Assembly: GCF_001579945.1 (NCBI RefSeq)
Contig: NZ_CP011971.1
Location: forward strand, 894,001 to 958,000
Reading direction: 5' to 3'
DNA length: 64,000 nt
From: Steroidobacter denitrificans
GTDB taxonomy: Bacteria > Pseudomonadota > Gammaproteobacteria > Steroidobacterales > Steroidobacteraceae
Program-made: the position numbers and the translations under genes
The notes under the pieces: model-generated
What the model saw: only the letters and a program-made list of their open reading frames with translations
The model's database searches: none
Told to the model about the DNA's origin: nothing
Shown here: positions 24,726-34,207 of the stretch, one piece after another
Layout of the letters: each line of letters starts with the position of its first letter
Position numbering within the stretch: position 1 is the stretch's first letter

Positions 24726-26516
24726 TTGAGTTTGTGGCGTGAGATCGTTGCCCGGCGCATAGCCACCCTCCACGACAGCGCAGCGGACAAGCGCATGGAT
24801 CTGGCGGCGGCGATTCGGCGCTTCGTCCGGCCGGGGATGAAGATCAATCCTGTGACCATGCAGGCGCGGCCGCAGGCGGCCATGTATGAACTTTGTCGCC
24901 AGTTCGCCGGGACCCGGCCGGGCTTCGAGTTCGTTTCCTCGGCGCTCAGCGGCAGTTATCTGCAGCTGGCGCATCTTGGGCTGCTCAGGAAGGCCGTGGT
25001 GTCGTTCGCCGGTGAGGGATATCCCACTCCGGGCCCCAGCCCCGTGACGCGCTGGGCCCTGGAGCGCGGCGATTTCGAGCTCGAAAACTGGACCATGCTG
25101 ACCATCTCCCAGCGTCTGCTGGCGGGCGCCATGGGAGTGCCGTTCCTGACCACCCGTTCCCTGATCGGCAGCTCCCTGGCCGAGGAGCGGCAGACGGCAG
25201 GCGGCTACGCCGAGCTGCCCGATCCGTTCAACCCGGGACAGGTTCAGGGTGTCATCAGCGCCTATCAACCGGACATTGCCTTCGTGCATGTCTGGGCGGC
25301 GGATCGTGCGGGCAATGCCGTTTGTTTTCCTCCGTATCAGGAAAACATCTATGGCGCGCTGGCGGCGCGACAGGGCGTGGTGCTTACGGCTCACCAGCTG
25401 GTGTCCACGGAGTTCATCCGCCGATATTCGCATCTGGTGCGCATTCCCGCCGAGATCGTGCTGTCGGTGAGCGAGGTACCCTACGGGTCGCACCCCTACG
25501 GCAACTACAGCGCAGGTATCCCGGAATTGCGCGCTTATGCCAACGACTACAGCTTCATGAAGGAGCATCGCGAAGCGCAAGGCAGCCGGGAGCGATACGA
25601 TGCCTGGATTCGAGAGTGGATACTCGATAGCGCAGACCAGGATGCTTATCTCGCAAAAGTCGGCGACGAACGCTTGCGGGCGCTGCATCGGGCCGCCGAG
25701 CCTGACGCCTGGCAGGACGAGTTGGAACTTCACTCGGAATCCTTGGACCAGGTGCGCAGGGGGGGTAACGTCGAGGAAATGATCGTCCAGGCGTCCCGCG
25801 AAGTCGCCAAGCGTATCGTCGACAACGGCTACAAAACGGTGTTGGCCGGGGCGGGGCAGGCCTCGCTCATGTGCTGGCTGGCCGCTCATCGGCTGCGCGA
25901 GGAGGGCGTGGAATTTGCCCTGCTCGCCGAAACCGGCATGTACGGCTTCGATCCGCGGCCGGGCGATCCTTTCCTGACCAGCTATCGCAATCTTCCCACC
26001 TGCACCTTGCTGACGGATGTCTTCGAGGCGCTTGGGCTGCACGGCTGCGGCGGCGTCAATGCCTGCATGGGCACCATCGGCGCCGGTGAGATCGACAAGT
26101 ACGGCAACGTCAATTCGACGCGCACTGCCACGGGCGAATTCCTCGTCGGCTCGGGGGGCGCCAACGACATCGTCACCTCGGCCGCCGAGACGGTGGTGGT
26201 TGCGGCTCAGCGGACCCAGACCTTCGTGGAGAAGGTCGGCTATGTGACCAGTCCGGGCGCCAAGATCCGCTGTGTCATCTCCACCATGGGCCGGTTCGAA
26301 AAACTGGACGGCGATGAACTGGTGCTCACCGGGTATCTTCCCGCCGCGGGCCGCGATCGCGAGCAGGCCATCGCGCAAATTCGCCGGCGCTGTGGCTGGG
26401 AGCTGAAGGTTGCCGATCAGGTCGAGGCGCTTCTACCGGCGAGCGAGGAAGACCTGGCCTTGCTCAGACTGTTCGATCCCGAACGCTTCTTTTTGGGCAA
26501 GCCGGCCGACAAATAG
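24726..26516 (+). CDS. Fused class I CoA-transferase-family protein (IpdA-IpdB-like)
   Basis: 596 residues, TTG start with GGAGG upstream. The first half (about 28-300) resembles the alpha subunit and the second (about 350-560) the beta subunit of glutaconate CoA-transferase/IpdAB, usually separate genes. E402 in LLAETGMYG sits where true class I CoA-transferases have the catalytic Glu of the SENG motif; IpdAB hydrolases are reported to lack that Glu. DKYGNVNSTRT and GSGGANDIVTSA are typical beta-subunit motifs. It may be a CoA-transferase or a C-C hydrolase opening a cyclic beta-keto acyl-CoA. It is the last gene of the operon. Confidence 0.82.
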   Translation: MSLWREIVARRIATLHDSAADKRMDLAAAIRRFVRPGMKINPVTMQARPQAAMYELCRQFAGTRPGFEFVSSALSGSYLQLAHLGLLRKAVVSFAGEGYPTPGPSPVTRWALERGDFELENWTMLTISQRLLAGAMGVPFLTTRSLIGSSLAEERQTAGGYAELPDPFNPGQVQGVISAYQPDIAFVHVWAADRAGNAVCFPPYQENIYGALAARQGVVLTAHQLVSTEFIRRYSHLVRIPAEIVLSVSEVPYGSHPYGNYSAGIPELRAYANDYSFMKEHREAQGSRERYDAWIREWILDSADQDAYLAKVGDERLRALHRAAEPDAWQDELELHSESLDQVRRGGNVEEMIVQASREVAKRIVDNGYKTVLAGAGQASLMCWLAAHRLREEGVEFALLAETGMYGFDPRPGDPFLTSYRNLPTCTLLTDVFEALGLHGCGGVNACMGTIGAGEIDKYGNVNSTRTATGEFLVGSGGANDIVTSAAETVVVAAQRTQTFVEKVGYVTSPGAKIRCVISTMGRFEKLDGDELVLTGYLPAAGRDREQAIAQIRRRCGWELKVADQVEALLPASEEDLALLRLFDPERFFLGKPADK

Positions 26517-26640
26517 CGTCAGGCGACACCGATCCCATGGGGCATGCAGGCCGTAAATCCCACTGACCGGCGGGCACAGGTCACGGATGCCGATGCCGCT
26601 TTGGATGTTCCGGTCGATTTTTCCAGGGTTGCGTTGAAAT

Positions 26641-26692
26641 GACTTCGAGCGAAGCCGGCCTGGCGGTACGCCGGGCCCGCCGGCATTCGAGT
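26641..26692 (+). terminator. Interrupted hairpin after the catabolic operon
   Basis: A nested dyad of GACTTCGA...TCGAGTC, GCCGGC...GCCGGC and GGCG/CGCC around GTA. It lies in the 250-bp gap between the IpdAB-like gene and yggS. It may end the long operon. Nothing else was recognised in this gap. Confidence 0.35.
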
Positions 26693-26766
26693 CATCGATA
26701 CGTTGGATTGCGAGATCGAGGCAGGCGATTAGACTTTCATCGGCTGACTTGTATCGAGGCGTGTGC

Positions 26767-27564
26767 ATGAACGCTGATGCTCCTTTGGAAACTTCCACCT
26801 TGCATGATTTGCATGGACGCTGGCCGCAGGCCGAGTCCGTGGAAGATTTTCAGCGAAACCTGGCCGCAGTCCGGGACCGCATCGCGGCAGCCTGCCGGCG
26901 GGTCGATCGCGACCCGGCCGGTGTGCGCCTGTTGCCGGTGAGCAAGACCAAGACGGAAGCCAGCATTCGCTTGTGCTATGCCGCCGGGTGCCGCCTGTTC
27001 GGCGAAAACAAGCCGCAGGAGGCTTACCGGAAATGGGCGGCGATGGCCGACTTGCCGGATCTGCGCTGGTCGGTGATCGGTCATTTGCAGACCAACAAGG
27101 CCAAGCTGGTAGCACGCTGCGCGACGGAATTTCAGGCGCTGGATAGTCTGCGGGTGGCCGAGGCGCTGGAGCGGCGCCTGCAAGCCGAGGGCCGCGGGTT
27201 GGACGTGCTCGTTCAGGTCAATACCTCGGGGGAGGCCGCCAAGTACGGTCTGCCGCCGGACGAGTTGGCGCCATTTCTACGCAAGCTGCCGGCTTTTTCC
27301 GCCCTGCGGGTGCGCGGTTTCATGACCTTGGCGCTGCTGTCGGCCGAGGCCGTGCGCGTGCGCCGGTGTTTCCGGCTGCTGCGCCGATTACGTGACCGAT
27401 TGCGCCAGGATGTCCCGGATGGGATCGTGCTGGACGAGTTATCGATGGGCATGTCCGGGGACTATGAGATCGCCATCGAGGAAGGCGCGACCATCATACG
27501 TGTCGGACAAGCCATCTTTGGCGCGCGCAACACACCGGACACCCACTACTGGCCTGGTTTTTAA
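26767..27564 (+). CDS. yggS: YggS-family pyridoxal phosphate homeostasis protein
   Basis: 265 residues from ATG 26767 with GAGG seven bases upstream; a TTG at 26749 is less likely. K60 in LLPVSKTK is the Schiff-base lysine. FGENKPQEA, WSVIGHLQTNKAK, VNTSGEAAKYG and LSMGMSGDYEIAIEEGATIIRVG are the family motifs. It holds PLP in a TIM barrel and buffers vitamin B6 pools. Somewhat longer at the N-terminus than the usual 230 residues. Its stop codon abuts the left end of the RAYT element. Confidence 0.93.
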   Translation: MNADAPLETSTLHDLHGRWPQAESVEDFQRNLAAVRDRIAAACRRVDRDPAGVRLLPVSKTKTEASIRLCYAAGCRLFGENKPQEAYRKWAAMADLPDLRWSVIGHLQTNKAKLVARCATEFQALDSLRVAEALERRLQAEGRGLDVLVQVNTSGEAAKYGLPPDELAPFLRKLPAFSALRVRGFMTLALLSAEAVRVRRCFRLLRRLRDRLRQDVPDGIVLDELSMGMSGDYEIAIEEGATIIRVGQAIFGARNTPDTHYWPGF

Positions 27565-28458
27565 AAAGGGGACAGATTTATTTTCGCGTATTTTCGCGAT
27601 CTTCGTTAACTCGGCTTGACTTTCTTCTAGACTCTCGATCAGGAGTGTCATGCTGAGGGAACGGTATGCTAAGGATCGGCCGGTTGGTAGTGGAAGGATA
27701 TCCCCATCATGTGGTGCAACGCGGGCACAATCGACACGTCGTATTCGCAGCTCATGAGGATTACGAGCGGTACTTGAGCGACGTACGAGAGTTGAAGCAG
27801 ACGTTTGGAGTTCGGCTGCATGCCTACTGTCTGATGACCAATCACGTACATCTGTTGTTGGAGCCGCGAGAGACACGTGCGGCGCTGGGCACGTTCATGA
27901 AAGCCCTGGCGGCGCGCGCCACTCGCTACCGCAACCGTCTGGAAGGGCGTTCAGGCACGTTGTGGGAAAGTCGCTACAAATCCAGTCTGGTTCAGACGGA
28001 CACCTATCTGCTGGCCTGTTGCCGCTATATCGAACTCAATCCCGTTCGTGCTCGTGTAACAGCCAGTCCAACGGATTATCCGTGGTCGAGCGCGCCGGAG
28101 CGGTTGGGGCAGAAGCCCGCAGACCTGCTGGACTGGAGTCCAAGCTACCTGTCACTGGGGTGCAGCGAAGCCGAGCGCCAGAGCGCCTATGCACGCTATT
28201 TGCTGGAAGCCATCCCGGACAGCGAATGGGTGTTGATTCGAAAATCCCTGCAGCGCGGACAATTGACCGGAGCCGGCAAGTTCGTCGACGAAATCGAGAA
28301 AATCACGGGTATCCGAGTCGAACATCGAGGCCGGGGGCGGCCCAGGAAGCAGGTCGTTGAGGGGAGAGGGCAATAACAGGGGAGGGCGAATAATAAATCT
28401 GTCCCCATTTGTCCGCATTTGTCCGTGTCACGCAGCGATAATAAATCTGTCCCCATTT
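27563..28458. mobile_element. RAYT-type element with inverted ends
   Basis: The left end AAAAAGGGGACAGATTTATT (27563-27582) is inverted relative to AATAAATCTGTCCCCATTT at 28392-28410 and again at 28440-28458, so the right side has two direct copies 29 bp apart. The transposase gene fills the interior. Such ends are typical of REP-associated tyrosine transposases. The element sits between the yggS stop and the Usp gene, whose ribosome-binding site directly follows the outer right copy. Confidence 0.8.
27666..28376 (+). CDS. REP-associated tyrosine transposase (Y1_Tnp, RAYT)
   Basis: 236 residues. The HUH-like metal motif is H60-V-H62 in MTNHVHLLLEP, and the nucleophilic tyrosine is Y121 in CCRYIELNPVRA. 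Conserved VVQRGHNRHVVF lies near the N-terminus and a basic tail at the C-terminus. RAYTs are single-copy, domesticated IS200/IS605 relatives that act on REP-like hairpins. The frame is intact and all active-site residues are present, so the protein could still be functional. Confidence 0.92.
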   Translation: MLRIGRLVVEGYPHHVVQRGHNRHVVFAAHEDYERYLSDVRELKQTFGVRLHAYCLMTNHVHLLLEPRETRAALGTFMKALAARATRYRNRLEGRSGTLWESRYKSSLVQTDTYLLACCRYIELNPVRARVTASPTDYPWSSAPERLGQKPADLLDWSPSYLSLGCSEAERQSAYARYLLEAIPDSEWVLIRKSLQRGQLTGAGKFVDEIEKITGIRVEHRGRGRPRKQVVEGRGQ

Positions 28459-28474
28459 GGAGGGAGAGCCTGTC

Positions 28475-29359
28475 ATGAATTCGATTCGTAAAATCGTCGC
28501 GGCGACCGACTTTTCCTTCAATGCGCATCGCGCTGCCCGCCGGGCGGGCGTGCTGGCAAAAGAACAGGCGGCTGCGCTCCAGTTGTTGCATATCTTGAAT
28601 CGTCCCACGGGCAAGGCTCTGAAGATGATGCTGGGCGCATCGGCCGATATCGAATACGAATTGCTCGGCGAAGCGCAGCGCGCGTTGGATTCGCTGGCGC
28701 AAGACGTCGTCGCGGCCGGCGGTACGGTGGATGCGAGCAAGGTGCGGGAAGGTGTCGTCATCGACGAAATCCTGGCGGCAGCGGCCGGTGCGGACTTGCT
28801 GGTTCTTGGGCCGCGGGGCCTCAACCCGGTGCAGGATTTCGTTCTCGGCACGACTGCCGAGCGGATCGCGCGCATGATCGTGCGGCCTTTGCTCCTGGTG
28901 AAACAGGATCCCGCCATCCGCTACGAACATGTGTTGGTACCGGTCGATTTCTCGGAACATTCCTTGCCGGCGCTGCAATTCGCGCGCATCTTGGCGCCCC
29001 AGGCCGTCATCCACGTGTTCCATGCCTTCGACTGCCCCTTCGAGGGGCGGCTGCGCAGCGCCGGTGTGCCCGAGGACGCGATAAATGAGTACAGTGCGGC
29101 GACGGCCCGCGAGGCTCATGTCAGCATGACCGCGTTGCTCGAACGCGCTCAGGATCAAGGTGCCGTTCCGCTGATCGAGCGGGGGGATGCACGCAGTCTG
29201 ATCACGGCCAGGGCGGCCGACCATGGCTGCACGCTGATCGTCATGGGAAAACAGGGGCGGTCATGGCTTTCGGAGTTCATTCTCGGCAGCGTTACGCGGC
29301 TCATGCTGGAGCGCTCGGCCTGCGATGTCCTGGTCGTGCCGCAGCCGCGCCCCCTGTAG
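28475..29359 (+). CDS. Tandem-domain universal stress protein
   Basis: 294 residues, ATG 28475 behind GGAGGGAG. It has two Usp domains, about 1-148 and 149-294. The second ends with GKQGRSWLSEFILGSVT, the G-x2-G-x9-GS ATP-binding motif; the first has the similar GPRGLNPVQDFVLGTT. A cytosolic ATP-binding stress protein. First of a probable operon that includes cytochromes and another tandem Usp; the RAYT end lies directly upstream, so its promoter may be within or beyond the element. Confidence 0.9.
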   Translation: MNSIRKIVAATDFSFNAHRAARRAGVLAKEQAAALQLLHILNRPTGKALKMMLGASADIEYELLGEAQRALDSLAQDVVAAGGTVDASKVREGVVIDEILAAAAGADLLVLGPRGLNPVQDFVLGTTAERIARMIVRPLLLVKQDPAIRYEHVLVPVDFSEHSLPALQFARILAPQAVIHVFHAFDCPFEGRLRSAGVPEDAINEYSAATAREAHVSMTALLERAQDQGAVPLIERGDARSLITARAADHGCTLIVMGKQGRSWLSEFILGSVTRLMLERSACDVLVVPQPRPL

Positions 29360-29548
29360 AGCAGCAAACGAACGACTGCTTGCAAAGGAGCGCCTGTCGC
29401 GGGGTGGGGTAAGACGCCTCTCCGGTGATCTACTTAAGGAAGCGTCGGCTTTCACGACTGTGCCGACACCAACGTCGTGCTAACCTGAACTTTCAACTAA
29501 TGGTTCAGTGCGCCTGGCGTGGGATGCCGCGCCGCCCGCGGAGATTCA

Positions 29549-30604
29549 ATGATGAACGTCGCGACGAGTGGCAGCAGCCCAAAATCTGTCAATCCACATC
29601 GCTGGGCGCTCGTTCTTGCCGCCGGCGAGGGTCGCCGGCTACGGTCCTTGACGACGACCCCGGCGGGTATTTCGGTGCCGAAGCAGTTTTGTTCGTTGCA
29701 CGGCGGTTCATCGCTGCTGGATGATGCGGTACGACGGGCGCAGGCGATTGTCATGCCGCAGCATGTTTGCGCCGTCGTTGCCGCCGATCATCGCCACTGG
29801 TGGACATCGCTGTCCGAGTCGATTCCGCTGGCGAATATCATCGTCCAGCCCGACAATCGCGGCACGGCGAACGGTCTGTTGCTGCCGCTGCTGCATATCT
29901 TTCGACGAGATCCTGAAGCGATTCTACTGGTACTGCCTTCGGATCACTATGTCCGCAATGAGGGTGTGCTGGCGGCGACGTTGGCTGATACCGCGGCGCA
30001 TCTCGAATCCGGATGTGCGGACATCGTGATGCTGGGTCTGACGCCCGAGGAGGCCGATACGGAACTTGGATACATCCTGCCGGCCGGCGGTGCGGATGTC
30101 GGCGGCGCCAGCCATATCAGCAGTTTCGCCGAGAAGCCCGATGGACCGCAGGCGCGTGAACTCATCGGCCAGGGCGGCCTGTGGAATTCCTTCATTTTCC
30201 TGGCGCGCGCCTCGGCGCTGGTGCAGTTGTTCGAGCGGCAGTTCCCCGAGATCGTCATGGAAATGCGCGGCGTACTGGAGCATTCCGGTCACGATCCGCA
30301 AGGCGGACCGAGTTTGGCCGAATTGTATCGACGGCTGCCGGTGATCGATTTTTCACGCGATGTCGTCGAACGCTTCGCCAGGCAGTTCAAGGTCATGCGG
30401 GTACCGCCCTGCGGTTGGAGCGACCTGGGTACGCCGCGTCGTGTCGCCGAGGTGCTGAATCGGGCCGAGGTGCCGAATCGAGGCAGGCGTTCCCATCGTG
30501 CCGGGGTATCCGGCGAGCGTTATGTCGGTGGATTTCTCGATCTGGCCTCGCAGTACCTGGAATGGCAATCCCAGGTGCCAGCGTCCCGCGGGATGATGAC
30601 GTGA
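29549..30604 (+). CDS. NDP-sugar nucleotidyltransferase, mannose-1-phosphate guanylyltransferase-like
   Basis: 351 residues from ATG 29549 (GGAG at 29540-29543; a second ATG follows at once). LAAGEGRRLRSLT with PKQF is the nucleotide-binding signature, PSDHYV the metal/nucleotide Asp segment and FAEKPD plus NSFIFLARA the sugar-phosphate region of GDP-mannose pyrophosphorylases. It is shorter than the bifunctional AlgA/ManC type and has no C-terminal isomerase. The unusual neighbours (Usp, cytochromes) leave its physiological role open. Its TGA overlaps the next gene's GTG. Confidence 0.82.
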   Translation: MMNVATSGSSPKSVNPHRWALVLAAGEGRRLRSLTTTPAGISVPKQFCSLHGGSSLLDDAVRRAQAIVMPQHVCAVVAADHRHWWTSLSESIPLANIIVQPDNRGTANGLLLPLLHIFRRDPEAILLVLPSDHYVRNEGVLAATLADTAAHLESGCADIVMLGLTPEEADTELGYILPAGGADVGGASHISSFAEKPDGPQARELIGQGGLWNSFIFLARASALVQLFERQFPEIVMEMRGVLEHSGHDPQGGPSLAELYRRLPVIDFSRDVVERFARQFKVMRVPPCGWSDLGTPRRVAEVLNRAEVPNRGRRSHRAGVSGERYVGGFLDLASQYLEWQSQVPASRGMMT

Positions 30605-31017
30605 CGCTGCGCGTACTGCTGGCGGCGGTTTGCGCCGTCCTTGCGGGATGCATCAGTACCGAGCCGAATTCCCGTCGAATGACGGACTTGTCCGGTCCCG
30701 AACTTTTCGAACGATGGTGCGCGAGTTGCCATGGCATCACGGGGCGGGGCGACGGTCCGGTTGCGCCGCTCGTCAAGGCGGGGGTGCCGGATCTTACCCG
30801 TATCGCCTTTCGTGACGGCGGCGAGTTTCCCGGCGAAGATGTGCGTCGAATCATCGATGGCCGTGCCGAGCGTCCGGCGCATGGTCCTCGGGACATGCCG
30901 GTCTGGGGATGGCGGTTCTATGACAGCACGAATCCAGACGATTCCGCCGAGCGGGCGCGTGTCGATATGCTGATTTCCCGCCTGGTCGATTATCTACGTT
31001 CGATTCAACGGCAATAA
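30601..31017 (+). CDS. Monohaem c-type cytochrome lipoprotein
   Basis: 138 residues from GTG 30601, overlapping the previous stop. LLAAVCAVLAGC is a lipoprotein signal with lipobox LAGC, so the mature protein should be membrane-anchored. Haem is bound by CASCH with axial Met probably in RDMPVWG. It resembles the first domain of the next protein (LFERWCASCHG, GRGDGPVAPLV, PDLTRIA), so the two are related by duplication. Likely a periplasmic electron carrier. Confidence 0.85.
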   Translation: MTLRVLLAAVCAVLAGCISTEPNSRRMTDLSGPELFERWCASCHGITGRGDGPVAPLVKAGVPDLTRIAFRDGGEFPGEDVRRIIDGRAERPAHGPRDMPVWGWRFYDSTNPDDSAERARVDMLISRLVDYLRSIQRQ

Positions 31018-31027
31018 ATAATAAATC

Positions 31028-32161
31028 ATGCGATCTATCTACCATGGGGTACTGGGCGCCGCGTTACTGATGACGGGTGCGATACTGCCCGGCGCTGCAA
31101 ATGCTGCGGACTACGTGGCCTTGTCGGGCCGGCAGCTGTACGAGCGATTCTGTGCATCGTGCCACGGTGTGCAGGGGCGCGGCGACGGCCCTGTTGCAGA
31201 TTCGCTGAGGGTCGAGGTGCCGGACCTGACGCGGATCGCCCAGCGCCGGGGAGCTGCGCTGCCGCGCGATCGTATTGCGCGAATCATCGACGGGCGGCAT
31301 GTGCTCAAGGCGCATGGCTCGCGCACGATGCCCGTATGGGGCGAGGATTTGTCGCGAGCCCATGCCGGTGACCCGGATGCGGAGCGAAACACCGAAATCA
31401 TCATCTCCAGGCTGGCCGAGTATGTTTGGTTCCTGCAGCGGCCTGGAGACCAGGACGTGCCCCTCGCGGCGCAGGCACCGGATGCACCGGCGGGCGTCGA
31501 TCAATGGATCCATGCCGCGCTGGAACTCGACCGGAATGCCGAACGCGGTGCGCTGCTGTATGAGCAGCACTGCGCCGATTGTCACGGCGGGCAGGCCTGG
31601 GGCGATGCGGCCCGATCCATCCCTGCCCTGGCAGGCCAGCGGCGTGCCTATCTGGTGAAGCAATTGGCCGATTTCATCGAACTCGAGCGTCGGGGGGATC
31701 AGGAGGCACTTCGGGGGGAGCGTCAGGGACGGGATCAGGGCCGCTCGATGCATGAGGTGGTGTCGTCCGCGGGGCTCGATGATCCCCAGGTCTGGGCCGA
31801 CATTGCCGCCTATGTGAATGGCCTGCCGCTTGCGCAGTCCACACAAACCGGCGATGGCACCGGTCTTGCTCTGGGCGAAGCCGTCTATCGTGAACAATGC
31901 GCCACCTGTCATGAAGAGGACGCCCGCGGCGATGATGAGGGATTCGTACCCTCGCTGCGCAATCAGCATTACGTCTACCTGCTGCGCCAGATGCGAGGCT
32001 TGACCGCCTGGCATCGATCGAATGCCGATGAAGGCCTCATACGCTTTCTGGACAGTCTCGAGACCGAGGAGATGACTGCCGTGGCGGACTACCTGTCGCG
32101 CTTTCGCGGGCCTGTCCGGGATCGCCTGCGAATGCATAATGATGGTACCGTCGGCGACTGA
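31028..32161 (+). CDS. Three-haem c-type cytochrome
   Basis: 377 residues with a cleavable signal ending GAANA (about 26). Three CxxCH motifs: CASCH, CADCH and CATCH, each in a separate cytochrome c domain. Domain one is homologous to the preceding lipoprotein; domains two and three have the spacing of cytochrome c4/c553-like modules. It is periplasmic and may link quinol or cytochrome pools to a terminal reductase not in this window. No clear ribosome-binding site precedes the ATG, but the AATAAATAATAAATC leader is unusually A/T-rich. Confidence 0.87.
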   Translation: MRSIYHGVLGAALLMTGAILPGAANAADYVALSGRQLYERFCASCHGVQGRGDGPVADSLRVEVPDLTRIAQRRGAALPRDRIARIIDGRHVLKAHGSRTMPVWGEDLSRAHAGDPDAERNTEIIISRLAEYVWFLQRPGDQDVPLAAQAPDAPAGVDQWIHAALELDRNAERGALLYEQHCADCHGGQAWGDAARSIPALAGQRRAYLVKQLADFIELERRGDQEALRGERQGRDQGRSMHEVVSSAGLDDPQVWADIAAYVNGLPLAQSTQTGDGTGLALGEAVYREQCATCHEEDARGDDEGFVPSLRNQHYVYLLRQMRGLTAWHRSNADEGLIRFLDSLETEEMTAVADYLSRFRGPVRDRLRMHNDGTVGD

Positions 32162-32179
32162 CTAGCAGGAACCGTGTCG

Positions 32180-33127
32180 ATGCGACAGATCAACAAAATC
32201 CTGGTAATCGTCGATCCGACGGCCGATACGCATCCGGGCGTGGAAAAGGCCGGTGCGCTGGCGCAAAAGCTGGATGCGCGCCTGGAACTGTTCATTTGTG
32301 ATTCGAAAGCCGTCCGCCAGGCGCGCCTGGCGGCCCGTGCTCGTGTCAGGACGCCGCCCGATCCAGCTCGATCGTCCGCGGCCGATCCGGCAGCCCTGCT
32401 GGAGTCGCTGGCGGAACCGCTGCGTGCCGGCGGCATCGCGGTCACGACCGAGACCGAATGCGTGGACCTGCTCCTCCTGGGGCTGATCGATCGTACCCGC
32501 CGCACGACGGCCGATCTCGTCGTCAAGGATACGCATCATCACTCGCTGCTGCGCCGCACCTTGTTGACCAATACGGACTGGCAGCTGATCCGCAGTTGTC
32601 CGGCGCCGCTGCTGCTGACCAAGCCGGCGCCGTGGCGAGCGCCGCCGCAGATCGTCGCGGCCATCGATCCTGGACATGTGAACGACAAGCCGGAAGCGCT
32701 GGATCATGACATTCTTGGGTATGCCGCCGCCGTCGCCGCGGGCCTGCATGGCGACCTGCACGCCCTGCATGCATACCTGCCCATGGCCGTCATGGCGGCC
32801 GCGGCGGCGGTGCCGCCTCTGGTTGCGGCAGTCTCGGATCAGGATCTCAAGGCGGAGGAGGAGGCCAGGCGCAAGGAAATTGCGGCCCTGGTCGCCGGCT
32901 ATGGGATCGATCTGAAAAGAATCCGGCTGGAGGTGGGCGGGCCTGTGGAAGTGCTGCCCCGCGCCGCGGCTTCGTTGCATGCCGATATCATGGTGCTCGG
33001 GGCGATTTCCCGCAGCGGCCTGCAACGTGCGTTCATCGGCAGCACGGCGGAAGACGTGCTCGAACAGCTGCCCTGCGATGCATTGATCGTCAAGCCGCCG
33101 AACTTCGCCGATCTGCTGCCCTTCTGA
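32180..33127 (+). CDS. UspE-like tandem universal stress protein
   Basis: 315 residues from ATG 32180 (AGGA at 32167-32170; GTG 32174 is too close). Two Usp folds: KILVIVDPTADTHPGVEKAGALA opens the first and PQIVAAIDPGH the second, and the C-terminus has LGAISRSGLQRAFIGSTAEDVLEQLPCDALIVKP, typical of UspE. The ATP-binding glycine motif is weakened, suggesting a non-ATP-binding type. Ends the Usp/cytochrome gene run just upstream of the exporter genes. Confidence 0.88.
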   Translation: MRQINKILVIVDPTADTHPGVEKAGALAQKLDARLELFICDSKAVRQARLAARARVRTPPDPARSSAADPAALLESLAEPLRAGGIAVTTETECVDLLLLGLIDRTRRTTADLVVKDTHHHSLLRRTLLTNTDWQLIRSCPAPLLLTKPAPWRAPPQIVAAIDPGHVNDKPEALDHDILGYAAAVAAGLHGDLHALHAYLPMAVMAAAAAVPPLVAAVSDQDLKAEEEARRKEIAALVAGYGIDLKRIRLEVGGPVEVLPRAAASLHADIMVLGAISRSGLQRAFIGSTAEDVLEQLPCDALIVKPPNFADLLPF

Positions 33128-33133
33128 GCTGCC

Positions 33134-34207
33134 GTGGGAGGCAACGCAAAGCATAAAACGGTTCTCGCCGCATCCATCCTGGCCGCCATCGTGGTGGCCC
33201 TGGTGTTGTGGCGCGCACTGCAGCCCGCGGGGCCGGGCGAAGGCTTCATCAGCGGCAATGGCCGTATCGAGGCGACGGAAATCAACGTTTCCGCCCTGCT
33301 AGGCGGTCGAGTGGAGAGCATGCTGGTCAGGGAAGGTGATTTCGTGAAGGCCGGTGAACCACTGGTCCGGATGCAAACCACCGTTCTGGAGGCGCAGCGT
33401 GACGAAGCGCGTGCCTTCCATCAGCAGGCGATCACTGCGGTGGCGACGGCCAGGGCACAGCTCGCCATGCGCCGCAGCGAGGTGGCCGCAGCGCGGGCGA
33501 ATGTCGTCCAGGCCGACAGTCAGCTGGATTCTGCGCAGCGGCGCCTCGCCCGTTCCGAAGCCCTGGCGCAGCAGGGCGCATCTTCGTTCCAGGAGCTCGA
33601 CGACGATCGTACTCGTGCGGGTGCTGCGCGCGCCGTGGTCGCGGCGATGCAGGCACAGACAATTGCCGCGGAGGCTGCGGTTCAGGCGGCGCATGCGCAG
33701 ATCGTGGGTGCCGAAGCCAACGTTGCCGCCGCTGCGGCCACGGTCGCCCGCATCGAGGCGGACATCGCCGATAGCACCCTCACTTCACCGCGCGATGGCC
33801 GGGTGCAGTATCGTATCGCTCAGCCCGGTGAAGTGGTCGGCGCCGGCGCACCGGTATTGAATCTGGTCGATCTAGGCGACGTATACATGACGTTCTTTCT
33901 GCCGGAGAGGGCAGCCGGACGCGTCGCCCTGGGCGCCGATGTGCGCCTCATCCTGGATGCCGCGCCGCATTGGGTGATTCCGGCGCAGGTATCGTTCGTG
34001 GCGGATACCGCGCAGTTCACGCCCAAGACGGTTGAAACCGCCAGCGAGCGCCAGAAGCTCATGTTCCGTGTGCGCGCCCATATCGATCGGGAATTGCTGG
34101 AGCGGCATATCACCCAGGTGAAAACGGGGCTGCCCGGCATCGCCTGGCTCAAACTCGACCCGCAGGCGCAATGGCCGGCGAATCTGGCAATCAAGGTACC
34201 TGAATGA
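33134..34207 (+). CDS. yhiI: HlyD-family membrane fusion protein (YhiI-like)
   Basis: 357 residues, GTG start. One N-terminal membrane anchor ([20 protein letters not shown]), an entry strand [14 protein letters not shown], an Ala-rich coiled-coil hairpin (about 85-200), a second lipoyl half ([15 protein letters not shown]) and a beta-barrel region. It is the periplasmic adaptor of the tripartite exporter whose other parts follow. Gene order matches E. coli yhiI-rbbA-yhhJ. Overlaps the next gene by 4 bp (ATGA). Confidence 0.88.
   Translation: MGGNAKHKTVLAASILAAIVVALVLWRALQPAGPGEGFISGNGRIEATEINVSALLGGRVESMLVREGDFVKAGEPLVRMQTTVLEAQRDEARAFHQQAITAVATARAQLAMRRSEVAAARANVVQADSQLDSAQRRLARSEALAQQGASSFQELDDDRTRAGAARAVVAAMQAQTIAAEAAVQAAHAQIVGAEANVAAAAATVARIEADIADSTLTSPRDGRVQYRIAQPGEVVGAGAPVLNLVDLGDVYMTFFLPERAAGRVALGADVRLILDAAPHWVIPAQVSFVADTAQFTPKTVETASERQKLMFRVRAHIDRELLERHITQVKTGLPGIAWLKLDPQAQWPANLAIKVPE

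Noticed and set aside
23730-26378. A minus-strand open frame of 882 codons
   Set aside because: Antisense to the IpdC-like and IpdAB-like genes, with no recognisable domain and biased composition.
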